NCBI GenBank assembly: GCA_009792885.1
Contig: WMCF01000089.1
Coordinates: 2,779,496-2,843,495 of the forward strand
DNA length: 64,000 bases
Source: Eremophila alpestris peregrina
Lineage: Eukaryota > Chordata > Aves > Passeriformes > Alaudidae
Direction of reading: 5' to 3'
Made by a program: the position numbers and the translations under genes. Positions 12,761 to 25,900 of the stretch are shown here, in pieces. The stretch's first letter is position 1. Every line of letters starts with the position of its first letter. A model generated the notes under the pieces. It made no database searches. It worked only from the letters and a program-made list of their open reading frames with translations, and was not told the origin of the DNA.

Positions 12761-14361
12761 GGCAGCTTAAACAAACCTTTTTTTTTACATAAAGACCACA
12801 GATATCAGGCACCACCTAAAACTACTCATGTACATCTGATGTCTTACATAGATAATTACAAAGTGTTCAGGCAGAACAAGTACTAATTTTTTACCACTTA
12901 ATTCCTCAACTAGGAATTAACCAGAACAAAAATGAGTTCTTTGTTTAACTTAGGTGAGCAGATGTTTGGCCATTTTTGACATGGAGATTTTGACAGTTTT
13001 ACATATAGGGCTGGCTGATACTTAGCTGTCTCATTACCTCTTAAATGAGCTTGATCCTATCTGAATTTCAGATATACAATATAGCATAAACTACAGAAAT
13101 TGCATGACTATGACCAAAAGGACATCTTTTTTTCTCTTGGGAACATCTTGCATTGCCATCTTTGTAATAAACCTGAAGATCTAACTCAAAGCATTTAGCT
13201 AACTGGGAGAAAAGCATTGCTAGTACTCAAGTTTTAATCCATTTCGAAGGAGTTCCTCTCTGCAGCTATCTTCAGAGAGCTCAGAGAGTGTCCTGTTTGC
13301 AATGAAGGATGCAGCTATGAAACACATTGCCATTGAAAACAGCAATTCCTGGTAGTCTCTTATTGAGTAATACACACATATGTATGTTAAAACAGTGACT
13401 CACTTTTAAGAATGGATAGAAAACATAAGCATGACAGAAGAGAGATTTCCAAGAACAAGTCCATATGTTTCCTTTAAAGGTTTTGAGTTTCTTCGGGAGT
13501 TTTTTTTTTTGTTCTGGAGAGAAAAAAAGTTACTTCTTGCTTTTACTGACATAAAATCTGCTGTGAAAATGAAAAGCAAATCTTTTTCTGCCCACAGGCA
13601 GGAACAGTTACCCAGTTGGGGTATGCTTGCTTCAGTGATATCTGATGGGATTAATTTTTTTCTACAAAAAAGAAAGGATCAAAGCTTCGTCTTCAATATA
13701 GGTGAAGTCTGTCTCAGGGAGAAGATAGAGAGTATACTAATGCACAGTGTCCCTGACATGCAATGCAATGCAGATTTATTCATAACCTGATGCAATCCAT
13801 GATTAAACTGGTAAATCTGCTTTCACTGACTGTATTTAGTTGGACCTGGAGAAATGGCAGGAGTGCCTTCCAGCACACAGTTTGTCCCATTGGATGCCTG
13901 CTCAAGGAGGCAGGAATACTGAGTGTCTTACATCTGCACTGGGAGAGAACTGCAGCTTTATTTGGGTCAGAGTGGGAAGATGTGTTGGACCATCATCCTC
14001 TAGCTCTGTTAAAGCATCTCATATTGATGCAGAATGAATGCATAGAAAGAAACTTTCCCTCACCACAGTCAGGCTAGAAGCTTTGCAACAAACTCAAGTA
14101 TTTCTCCAATAGATTTATTTGCTCCAGAGTGGTTCTGCAAAGAGGAGTGCTAAGGCACATGCTGTATCCCATGAGAAAAGCTTTGCCTTTTTTTGTCATC
14201 TGTCTCTCTGTGATGTCAGGCAAGCACATATCATGCTGCTGCCACAGCACATACTCCATTTGTGTGTGCCTGGTTAGGGGAGATGGTGTGTTCCTCTGGG
14301 TGACAGTTTCAGGGCACATCCTGCAATGCCATTACAGGATGAGATGAGCAATAGGATGCTC

Positions 14362-14392
14362 ATGTGTATGTATGTATGTATGTATGTATATG

Positions 14393-14420
<28 letters not shown>
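14362..14420. repeat. TATG/TA compound microsatellite
   Basis: About six tandem TGTA/TATG units followed by about ten TA units, then a short AAATA-rich tail. Such a compound repeat is likely to vary in length between individuals. Confidence 0.95.
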
Positions 14421-14424
<4 letters not shown>

Positions 14425-16414
14425 AGTCAGCAATAGGCTGAACCTCAGGCCAGATCAGCTTAACATGCTGCCACGGGCACCAACATGAAAAAACACCTCT
14501 TGTGCTCCTAGCCACTCTCAGGAAGAGATCAGAAGCTAATACCCAGAAATACATTGGATTATTTCAATTTATGGAAAACCAGTGGCAAAAAATTCTGAAT
14601 AAGAACTGAAAGAATCTGGAAAGACGTCTCCCATTATTGCTCATATAATCAGGCATATAAACATTATATGCATCAACACATGCACACATATATCTACACA
14701 AGTATGATAAGTCAAAAATACACACTGAACTATAGGTGAACACTGACAAAGAGTTAAGAATGCATTGTAATGAAAGCATGCTTCTAGAAATCCAGACATT
14801 TGGTTGTGGTTAACAGTAATGTCAACAAACAAAATCTGAGAGTCATGAAAAATTAAATTACAAGTTCCGTTTCAAAAATGGCCAGCTTTGCAAAAGGCAG
14901 CTTTGCAAGCACAGTTAAATTTTTTAAAAGGTATATACAGTAATTATGCAGCAGCCATAGTGTAGCACCTATGTACATATTTTGGAATAAGCAGGGTGTT
15001 TTCCTTGACACACAGAATACTAACTTTAATGCTTGTTTCCCGAGTACATTTGAAAATATCTACTTATGGTTCTGTATGCTCATTTTAGAAGCCTTATCTT
15101 GGCCTTAGGTTGTAGTCATGTCATGATGGTCTGAACCATCGTGTTTGTACCCCAAAACTGCAGTAGCTTGAAGTGCTACCAGATCATAGATCTTCTAGTG
15201 CTCTACAGATGGAGATAATATCTGCTGTCAGTTTTCCTCTAATATTCATTTTGTCCTTTGCTATAATTTCAGGTCCTCATGAACACAATTTTTTTACTTA
15301 AATTGAAAAGCAAGTACTGGTCAACATAGTGTGCTTTTCAACCTAACACAGATCACAGCTCCTTACCTAATTTCTGTACCAGACTCATAACCTTTGTGCT
15401 GCAGCATCCCTCTGGGAGAGACAATCTTGATTTCAAAATGTCAAATGATATGCAATTATTTGCTAAGCACTATCATGAGTATGATATAAAATGTGAAATG
15501 AACCCTGCTCCTTTACGCAGGGAACTTGGCATGTCTTCGGATCAGATGAACATATTGTAACAATCTATTTCTGTATCTCAAAAACTGAAGGGAAACAACT
15601 GGATTGATCAAGCTAGTGCACAAGAATTGCAGAAACAGACTGTGTACAAGATGCTATTTTTGCTGTCAGTTCCAGGGGCCTAGAAATGGCTGCGTGTATA
15701 AACACGTCTGCTTGTCATAGATCACTCCTGTGTAATGAGGCAAGCAGCACATGGTGCTGTAGAAATTTAAAATGTGCCAAGATGAAGGAACTGGCACCAA
15801 CACACAAGCACAAAACTAGTCATGCAGAAGATTACCTAACAATGCTAAATGGAAACTTAAATATGAATCCTTTTTATTACAAAAAAAAACCCAAAAAACC
15901 CAACAACAACAAAAAACCTGTTTTCTGTTCACTTCATTGTAGCCATTGGTTACGTTATGAACACAAATATATCACAATTATAGCAAGTGCTGATGATAAA
16001 AGTAATTCCTAAGGGCAGGCTCTTTATACAGGGACTTGACTTACATGCAAAACAAGGCAATTCCTATCAGAGAAGGAATTTTAAAAAATAGTAGTAGAAT
16101 CTGATGGCCTTGGACTTCTTGCTGCTAACTCCATAAGACCAAAAATATCACAAAACTGTCCACATTTTCTTCTCTCTTCCTAGAGAAATTACCTACTTGA
16201 CTGTGCTGAACATTCAACCACTGAAATTCAAATCATATATTAGAAATATATTTTTCCCCTTCCAATATGTTATGTTCAGAGAAGAGATAATTCAGGGGCC
16301 TGAATATGTAATCTCTGGGGAAATTCTTGAAGGCTTTTACAGCATTTTATTTGACCATTGATTTTTAAAGAGCTGCTTATCCTCAACAGATTGTTGCTAA
16401 AGTCAAGTAGGAGG

Positions 16415-16799
16415 TCACTTATTCTCTTCAGCCTAGAGAAGACTGAGAAGAGACCTCACTGAAGTTACACAACTTCCTTGTGAGGGGAAGATGAGGGGCA
16501 GGCTCTGACCTCTTCTCTGTGGTGACAGTGACAGGACCTGAGGGAATGGCCTGAAGTTGCCTCAAGGGAGGTTTAGGTTGGATATCAGGAGAAGGTTCTT
16601 CCCCCAAGAGTGGTTGGTTACTGGAACAAGGTCCCCAGGGAAGTGTGTCACAGCAGCAAGCATGACAGAGCTCAGAAAGCATTTGGACAATGCTCTTAGG
16701 TACATGCTATGACTTCTGGAGACATCCTGTGCTGGGCCAGGAGTTGGACTCAGTGACCTGTGTGGGTTCCTTCCAACTCAGGACATTCTATGATTCCAT
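16415..16799 (+). mobile_element. CR1 retrotransposon fragment, ~385 bp
   Basis: Clear CR1 order: 'cttcagcctagagaagactga', 'gagacctcactgaagttac', 'tttaggttggatatcaggaga', 'ggttactggaacaagg', 'ggagttggactcagtgacct', 'gggttccttccaactcagga', ending in the diagnostic 'attctatgattcc'. The 5' end is truncated, as is usual for CR1. Confidence 0.95.
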
Positions 16800-17396
16800 G
16801 TCGAGTAGCTGTGGTAACTTAAAGGAAACTAAAATCTGCAAAGCACAGTGTTTCCAAAGAAACTCCATTTAATAAGGTTCTTATTAAGGGTTTTTCTCTA
16901 CACTCCCTTTGAAAGCCTAGCAGAAATATATGTTGTGTGCAGTCAGTGTTTCCCAGAGTGAACATTTCACATTTATCTGGGGCTGATGAAAAATCTCCCA
17001 AATTAGCCTGACTACTTCACAGCCAAAAATCACATACATGTATGTGTATGCATCTGCACATTTGTGCATAGATATGCAAGGCTGCAAGATTGTTGCATGT
17101 GTTTGATGTCTTAGCACTGATCATGTCTGCAGCTTCATAATTTATAATTTATAAGGTTGAACTAATATTTTCTAACCCCTAAACAATCACTCCAGATCAA
17201 TGCGGAGATGGGGTGTTTCATTCTTCTAGATTTTTTAAACAGGTTTATATCCCTAAACATTGGTAGTGTAAGTTTTAGTTAAGCCTGGACATTTTAGAGC
17301 TATTTCATGACAAGGCGTTATACTTCAGGAAAATGGAGAAAAGCAGTTACCAGGGTTTTTATTGCTCTGTAGGTGCAGGCTCAGGTACTTGTACTT

Positions 17397-17490
17397 CGCT
17401 GATGCGGTTTTGGGGAAGAAGATTTCGCTTTCAACAGTGACCCCTTCTGGTGCGCGTCGGGAGAGCCTCCATGCGGCACACACCGCCCCG
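17397..17490. other. Small CpG-rich patch in AT-rich desert
   Basis: Nine CpG dinucleotides lie within 94 bases, including three in tgcgcgtcgg, while surrounding kilobases are strongly CpG-poor. It is too short to count as a classical CpG island. It could be a recently gained sequence, a small orphan CpG element or a conserved regulatory element. Confidence 0.6.
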
Positions 17491-19852
17491 ACACTCATTT
17501 CTAGCATAAAATACTTTGCTTATAAAAATTATTACTTTCCAGCCGTCATTTGAGGAGCCTAAGTGGAAAAATGGAGTCTTCCATAAAGGCCTCACTTCCT
17601 TCCTGACCTTGTGTTACAAAGACATCTCTGAGCACTCTTGATTTTTTTTCTTTTTTTTTTAACACAAAATGTCATTTAACCAAGATCAATGCCTCTTAGC
17701 AGAGCTGCATTACTTAGAGAACAGAAATCAATTTTCAGTCCGGTGCTAAACATAGAAAAGACTATAAGTAAGGGTCTCTGGCAATAATACCTGTCAAACA
17801 ACTGATTTTCTTTCTAGGGGTAAAATACTGGAATTTTTATTCTTGCAAATCCATGCCTCCCTTCTTGTCTTTTGCTTCTTTCTTTCTGAAGAGCAATAAT
17901 GCCATTTAAGATTCACCTTTCAAGACCATTTGACTGTAATGATCAGTGTTATAGAGCTTTTAGTCTCTACTCTGGCTCTGAAACAGTCTTCATTAATTTC
18001 CCAGGCAGACACCTGTAGTTTTTAAGCAAAAGGGTTATAATCCCAGTACTGCAATTGAAGTTTCAAATACATATAGCATATAACATAGTCAGACATAAAA
18101 ATCTCGAGCAGATTCATACTTGCTGCAATCTTCATTTCTGCAGACTGCTAGCTTGTGTACTATGCATGCCACCATTTCATTTCACTTGATAATCATTTAA
18201 AATTTGTGCCTTGAAAAAAAATCTGTTGTTTCTTCTGGACTGGCACAAGAAATTCTGTCACATTCCTCTGTGAAGTGACAACATTTCCTCAGCAGTACAG
18301 CTTTGTTCCTCAGTGCTCTTCTAGCATTTTGTTCCATTTTTTGCTAGTTTGAGTGGGGTTTTTTTGGCAAGGGGAGGACGGGATCTAATTAGATGTGATT
18401 CCACTGAGAGCACTTCATAGCTTGTGATATTGTTGAGCTTCTTTTTAGTTCTACACACTGCAATGTACTTATAAAATCATAAAACCTGCCAGGAGCTGCA
18501 ATCAAGTTAGTTATTCCCCTGCCCTGATGCTGAAGCAGCAGCACCACAGTCACTACAGAAAGGCAGACATCCAGCTTCTCCCACAGACCTATAAGGAAGA
18601 GCCCACCACCCCCAGGATGGTTTCTTCTGGGGTTTGGATAGCACCATTAACTACTCCTGACTTCCCAGCATATTTTCCCTTAATATTATTTAACACTGCT
18701 ACCCTGTAAGTTTTCCCTTCATGGATGCAGAAGAGGCATCTACCTTGGGTTCACGTGTTCTCGGATGACTGTAGTTGCCTCAAAGTCATCACTGCATCTC
18801 AGGTTTAATCTCTGGGAATTACTATTACAATACCCCTGGTTGGGAGACAGAGAGCTATACAGCAAAGCACACAGTAAGCAACCCACTAAAGGAATGGCTG
18901 GAATTGCAACCTCCTGTCAGCTGAGGGGAGTTGGTCGTTACAGAAAAAGTTGCGATAGTCTTTCTTTAGAAAGATTCATCCTTCATTTCACATGAAGGAA
19001 GAATGCTTCTCACCTATATTGAACTCTGCATCTTTCATATTTTGGTGTTTGTCTCTCTAAGTTGTATGTTTTCTCACTTGCTTCTTTTCCCCCTTTCCTG
19101 TTGTGGATGTCAGACCCTGTCTCTAAGGTCTACAAGGTTGCTCTTTGCTGACAGCTATGAGCAAAGGCTACAAGCCCAGACAAGCAATTTCAGTGGGAGC
19201 CAAAAGGTATTGCAGCTTTTTGGGAGGCCAGGAAGCAATGAGCAATGAGGACAAGCCAGGTGGGATAGATCTTTTAACTGAGGAGATAGATGCTAATCAG
19301 AACGCTGCGTAAGGCCTTTAACAGAAAGTGTTGCCATGGGAGACTAAGATGGGACAGGAAAACTGGGAGAGCTATGACTGGGACAGAAAAACCTGAAATT
19401 ATGCTCCTTGAGACAAGTGATGGGACTAGATGGGACAGAAGGGAAAGCTGTTGATGCTCCTCACGGAAACCCCATCAGACTGGCTTGTTGTAAACTGTTG
19501 TAAACTGTCTGTTCATGGCTTACTGATTACATTCACTGTGAAAAAGAGAATATGAAGATGGGGATTATTTGTTCCCTGTTTCTCAGCTACTGCAGGATTA
19601 GCTTTTACCCAGACTCCTTCAGGATCTAATTCCTCTGCTAGAAAATAGGAAGAACAGCATCTCCTGACGATCCTGTTGAAAACATTCAGTAGTTTCCAAA
19701 GACTATTACATGGCTATTACAGCCTTTTTACCATGCACTGAAATTTATTTCATGACAAAAAGCATGTGAGATGAATGGTCTTTATCATATTTAATACTGG
19801 TAAATCCTCTGATGTCTATTATTTTTAATATCATTAGGCCATGTAACTCTGC

Positions 19853-19904
19853 CACTACTTTTCCAAACGGTGAAGTGTGATGGTGTTTGGAAAAGACAGT
19901 AGTG
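19853..19904. repeat. Imperfect hairpin, 16-bp arms
   Basis: cactacttttccaaac (19853-19868) pairs with gtttggaaaagacagtagtg (19885-19904), with a two-base bulge and a 16-base loop. Outer flanks pair weakly. The shape resembles a small fold-back element or a short miRNA-like hairpin; I do not recognise the sequence. Confidence 0.65.
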
Positions 19905-22900
19905 CTCCTTGTAACATCATTTATGACATTTATAGTATACCCAGAGCACCAAGAGCTCTTTCAAAGTGTCTTTTCTTGGTTTTAAGTGTCTTTTCTAAGT
20001 TTTAACCCACTGGTTTCTAGGGTTCAGATTTCATTATTTTTCATTGTTTTCTTTCAAAAGGGCAGCAGAAAGTTGATTAGAAATATAAATAAATCAATAA
20101 GGCAGAAGAACAGTTTGAACACAACCAAAAAAAAAACTAAAATAAATATGATTTTTAATACTTTTCCTGTGTTTTATTGCTACTTATATGAAGATTTCCT
20201 TGTTCTGCTTGCTTATCAAAATCATGGCATTAGACCATGAAGCATAAAACTTTTTAATAGAAAACCTCTAGAGAACAATCACTGCCAGAGCATTTTTGTA
20301 CTAAAGTATACTTACAAGAAAAAATATTAAAATGGGTGAACCCATACATGACAATTTGGATCCAGAGTTAGCTTTCCAAATCTCTTTCTTCATGTTCCCT
20401 GACAGTGAACAATTTTAAAGCAAAGATACACAAAAATTAAAAAGCAAACAGCATTAATACAGACTTTTTTTTTTTTTCAGTGTTGTATGTCAGGCACCCT
20501 GATTCTGCAGGACGACACAGGTACCCAGATGACTGCAACATCTGGCAGGTCAAGGTGATCTGTGAACATGAAAAAAATGCTTCTTAAAAGTACAGACTAC
20601 AAAACTTCCAGTGCCCAGTTCCACAAACTCTCAGCTAAATGAGGGCTGAAACATGGGTGACATAATAAATATATATTTCACCAGCACCCTGACACTCCTC
20701 CCTGTACAAAGAGACCACTTATGCAGTGAATAGGTGCAGAGGTGTTTCCACTTACGAGAACTCTTCCAAAGGAGCCTCATGTTTAAGACATAGCAAGTTA
20801 TTTTCTCCCCTTTGTCGAGTTTTTGCTCTGTTACCAGATGTATTATAGTTCTTGCTCCTTGGTTCCTTTTTCTACATCAGTCTGCCTCAGAACACAAGTG
20901 AACCTGTCAAGAATCTTTCTAGTTGACTGACCAGTCAATAGCAGCCAGCAATTTCATAAATGAATCTGTTTAATCAAGGTACCTAAGGTGAAGAAGGTAC
21001 TTACAGAGCTTTGCAGGAGCGGGAGACTGACTTGTCACAGCTGTGTTATTCTTAAATTGGTAAGAGCAGAGTAACTTGGGTCAAGGAGGAAAATCATTGA
21101 ACAATAAGTCACTGAAGTGCTTTGCTGAATCAGGCTTTAAGTGTGTACTCAGACACAGTGGAAACTGTCCATCAACTGAAGTTTGGGCAGAATAAAAAAC
21201 TTCTCAAAGTTTGTCACATTCTTAACTGATATCCTGAAGAGCCATTTGCTGATTCAGTGCTTAAGGCCTGGTCTGCAAGCTGCCATGTTCCCTACACTCC
21301 CACATAAATAACCTTTATCAATGTTTAAAGCAAGCATTCAGGGTCAGGTTTTTTCCGTCAACAAAAGGTATCTGGCAATGTTACTAATATTTTTCCTCCC
21401 TTAATAGTGTCATTATCAGTGTTGCTGCAAAATTGCATGTTTCCTTCCTATGACCTGTATGCAGTCAGTCTTCTGAATGTTCTGGACAGAAAAGCCCTCT
21501 CACTTGCCTGGCATTAGCACTCCAGAGTGCACACAGCCACAGGTCTCTGAGGCACTGCCTGTGCACCCTGACACTGCTCCACCAAGCCTTCTCAGCTCCA
21601 CTCCAACCACCTTGTGCAGCCTGGCAGGGGTCACAGTACAAACTGATAGCCTAGCACCCATTCCATGGAGATGATTTCAGATTTAACTGGATGCATATGC
21701 AAGACTGAACCCACCTGCCCCCTGTATGAAACCAAAAAGTCTTGGATAGAACTATGCCAGAACTTGTAAAGAGAAACCATGCTGCTCTTTGGCAAATACT
21801 GTCTGTCAAATGGAGCCCTCCAGAGGAGGTCTGTTCCTTCCAAAAGTCTGAAAACCTGTTGTCAGATCACTTCAGAAGCCATAGATTTCTTGCACTACTT
21901 GTTCATGCATTTTCATGTTTACATCTCTCCCTTGCACTTTTATAACTTGTACCAACACCTTCTAAACTTGGTGATGGAGAACTAACTTTATGCCACAGAA
22001 CTAATAAGCTCAGCTTGTCTCAATAACTAAAAAAAATGGCTTCAATAAAAGGATAACATTTTCTCTGAACATAACACAGAAAACAGTAGGGAAGGATAAG
22101 GACTATTTAACTAATGGATGATAATGCAAATTACTTTGACAGTCTGTTTGCACACTTATGGAAAAGCATCCCGACAGATCCTCATAATTCCTTCTCTTTT
22201 GGAAGGATTTCTTTGTCAGCATGGTGTTACAAATCATCCCCCCTCCTTTTATTTCCTTTCCTCAAATGGAAGATTTCAGTACTCTATGCAGTTTTGTAGC
22301 AGGTGGCCAGTGCAGCAAATGGAATAACTGCAGAATTAAGATAATGACTAATCCAAGTCATTCTGTATATCAGATGTGTAGATCTTTTTAACTCATGAAA
22401 TTTTGTAACACACTTATGTCACCAGTGCTTATTCTCTCTGCTATTGTGCCTCTGGGAAGCCATACTTGTGCTTCACACCAAAATCTTGGTATGACAGAGA
22501 GCTATAGGTCAGGTAACCCAGAGGGAAATAAACTCCAGAATAACTCACTGGTAGAAGACAATAGCTGTTTATGATGGCTTTCATTGTCCCCTTGCAGCAT
22601 AGGATGGAGCTGGGTTTGCAGAGAGACTCTAAATCAAGCTGGGTGCTGTCTGTTGTGGCCCTAATTGTCCACCTTTCCCGGGTGGTCAGTGGTGAAAGTC
22701 GCTCATTTGTCACTCTGCCAAGCCAGTTCCCCCTTTTCATGTGTTTTTCCAGGATGGGCATCACATTTCTCCCCCAAACTTTACAGGATTTAAAAAATCC
22801 TGTGTTACTCATACAACTGTCCATTACCACTACCTGTTACAAAGCAAACAATCAAAGACTTCTGAGAACTTTTTCAATCACCCAGTCACAGCAGGAGTGA

Positions 22901-25900
22901 AGATAGAAAGTGCTTCTTTTACATCTGAACTGAGCAGCCACCCTCACATAAATGGTGCCATACACAGAAGCTGCAGTTCTGGCTAACTTCTGGTTCCACT
23001 GAGCCATCCTCTGGGCAACAGGGTGGCTTCGCCAGGACCACGTTGGAATAGAGCCACGGGCAGAGCAGTTCCTAGATTTTTGCAGGGCACCCTAGCATGT
23101 TCACTGTTGGCTGTGGTTATGGTGAGGGTGGTTCCTGGGCTTTTCACCCAAGATGTCACACAACAGACAACATTAGGAACATAAATATACATTTACCCAC
23201 AGGTCTACAATATGTGTCTCAGAGGAGAGAAATTACACTCTCCGGTTAAGCAAGAACAATAAGTACTGAAAAAATAAACCACTTCACTGGCAACTCAGAA
23301 TAATCCTTTAAAAAATAAAATCTACGTTCTCCATTACTATTACACAAGAATTTGTCTTCTTTCTGTATTGTGTCTCTGCAAAAGTCCCCTGTCCTTACTT
23401 GTTTGCTGCTTTTTGCTGCAGATGATATACTAACACCTAATTTACATATAGATTAAATATTACCTTGAAGCTTATTTGCCACTTGATGAGGAAAAGCAGC
23501 AGAACATCATATGGACATATAGGTTCTATTAAGAGTGTTTGGGGGTTCAGTTTTGCTTGGTCAGTATCACAAACTGGGCTTGGAGAAGTGATGTTTTTGT
23601 ACCTGTCCAGGTACAAAGTACTATTCCAGATACCAGCCATTTTTAAGAATTTAAAAACTATGAGGCTTGCTGTGGTTAAAAAAAATAACTCGGTTTGTTC
23701 CTAAGTTGTATTATGAAACTTTCCTCTCCCTCTCCCAGTCTCAAGCATACAATGTGCTTTCAGATCTGGCACCATGAAAACAGCCCACCCTGCCTTCCTC
23801 CTCGCCTTCAGCTATGCCTTTCAATATTAAATTTTAAATATTCCCCTTTCCATTAGTTTCCTAAGCAAATTATTAAACTTTTCTGTTTTGATTTACAGAC
23901 ATCTTCATATCTTCTGCCATACATTAAGCTTCATTCTTATAGAAAATTACCTATCTTTTATCAACACTGACTCTTTGTTTTCAGCTTAACAAGAATAATA
24001 AAGGGAGCAATTGCTGAGAATGAGAGAGGAATATGGTTTTCCTAAGACTACTAATTTTCTTTATGCTCCACATATTATTGGAACTCTGTAATCACCTGAA
24101 ATATGTCTTCACTGATGTTTTTTTCTGTCTTTCCTTAGAAGAGAATCATGCATATTTTCCCTTTCAGAAGAATGCTGCAAGCAGAGCATGAACTGTCTCT
24201 GTAAATGCATTTCAGGTTGTCAGTGTGCTGTCATACTCGGTTCTGACGGAAGGTGAGCTTCAGGCCTCACTGGGGCACATGGCAGCAACCTATTTCTGCC
24301 AAGGGCCAGCCCTGCCATCCCCAAGCACCTGCACCCTCATCACTTGCTGGCTGATATTAGTGACATTAAGAGGCTGTGCTCGATTTTAGTACATAGGTGA
24401 AGTGCATGATGGTGCACTCTACCTAGCCATCATCATTCCTCAGTAAGTTTAGGTCTAGACTGCAATAGTGAAAGGAGAGTGCTCATAACCTTCATAAAGA
24501 ACAAGAACTCAGGCTGAGGACATTTGCATGTCTAATTGCACAGAACTATAGCCATGGCTGAGCATCCGCAGTTCAACAATCCCATATTCATTTTTTAAAT
24601 TAAGGAATATCTCCTTCACAGATAGGTCAGCTACAGTACATTGTGTTAAAAAAAATTGGATGAGAAAATACATTCTGCCAACTGAAGTGCCATTTTCTTA
24701 TTGTGTTAAAGAGGAGATATAACCTAAAACTTCATGAAAAAACAGCTTTAATGATTTGTACATGCTCCTTGACAGGCATGCCTTTAAAGAGGGTGGTGTA
24801 ATCCTCCAGCATATGTAAAATCATAGGTTTAGGGCATCCTTAAACCCCAAGGCTTTGACTGAGGATGGATGCTTGAACTACTCACCTGGAGTAGTTCACC
24901 TCCAACAGTATAATTTGAAACCATTGGGATAAATGAAAGAAGGAGAAAGAAGACATAAAAAGGCACATCAGTATCATAAAATGACTCTGTAGAGGGTTCT
25001 CCACACTCCCAGAAGCAGCACTTAGCGCTCACTTAGTACTAATGGGATGACTGAAGGAGGATCACTTTTCTGGGAAACAAGAGTAAGGAGTGTTGCGCAT
25101 CCCTTCCCAGATCTGAAGGCACAGGTAGGAGAAGCAGGTCACACTGATATTCTCTCCCGCACATCTCAATCAGTAATAACCTCCTTTCCTGGCTTGTTTT
25201 GTGCCCCATCACTGCCTACCTAGGCCTCTGAAAGATGTGTCTGTTCTTGCTGCCACAAAACAAGATGCATCACAGCAGGTTAGACAGAAAGGACGTTAAA
25301 CAGCTTTTATTTAAAAAAAATGCTGCTGTTTGTTGTTAAGATACACAAACACTGCTAGAAAGAAAGGCAAGTATCTAATGCAGGAGACAGAGTGCACAAA
25401 AGAGCACAGTTGGCTATACCACATTTTTCTTTCTTCACTGTAAAATGGAAGGTATAATAAAAAAATTGCACCTTGCCTCTTCAACACAGTATTGAATCCT
25501 CAAGTTGTGTCAAAAAGATGTGTTTGGCTTCATTACTAGTTTCATTAAAAATTACTGGTTTCATTAAAATCTTTCCACCAAATATCTTTTTAAAAATAGA
25601 TATAACCCCTTCACTGCTATCCTTTCTTTATTCTGTTCAATTTCACACACATACATGTTATAATTTTTTAACACCATTCACCATGGATCCATTGTGAGAG
25701 CAATGAGGGAAATCTTCACTGTAGAAATAACTATTTCTTGCTACAGCAATTTTTTCTCAGTTGTCTGATCTCTTTGATTTCAAAATAAAGGCCACCAGCT
25801 TAATTCTTAAATGGTTGCTGTCATTTATGCCTAGGCACATACTCACCAAATCCAAGAAAAAGGTCGGTTGGGTCAGCAGACAAATAACTGAGGGAGCTAC

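Larger units (their letters stand above)
11743..16414. other. Intergenic, no gene recognised
   Basis: No gene supported. It holds two poly-A tracts (the second with one N), a TATG/TA microsatellite and an A/C-rich stretch near 15882-15917. The longest frame (+, 13431-13790, 119 codons) has no recognisable motif. Confidence 0.55.

Noticed and set aside
18470..18700. Possible SINE or old repeat
   Set aside because: I could not match it to a known consensus by eye, so there was not enough to call.
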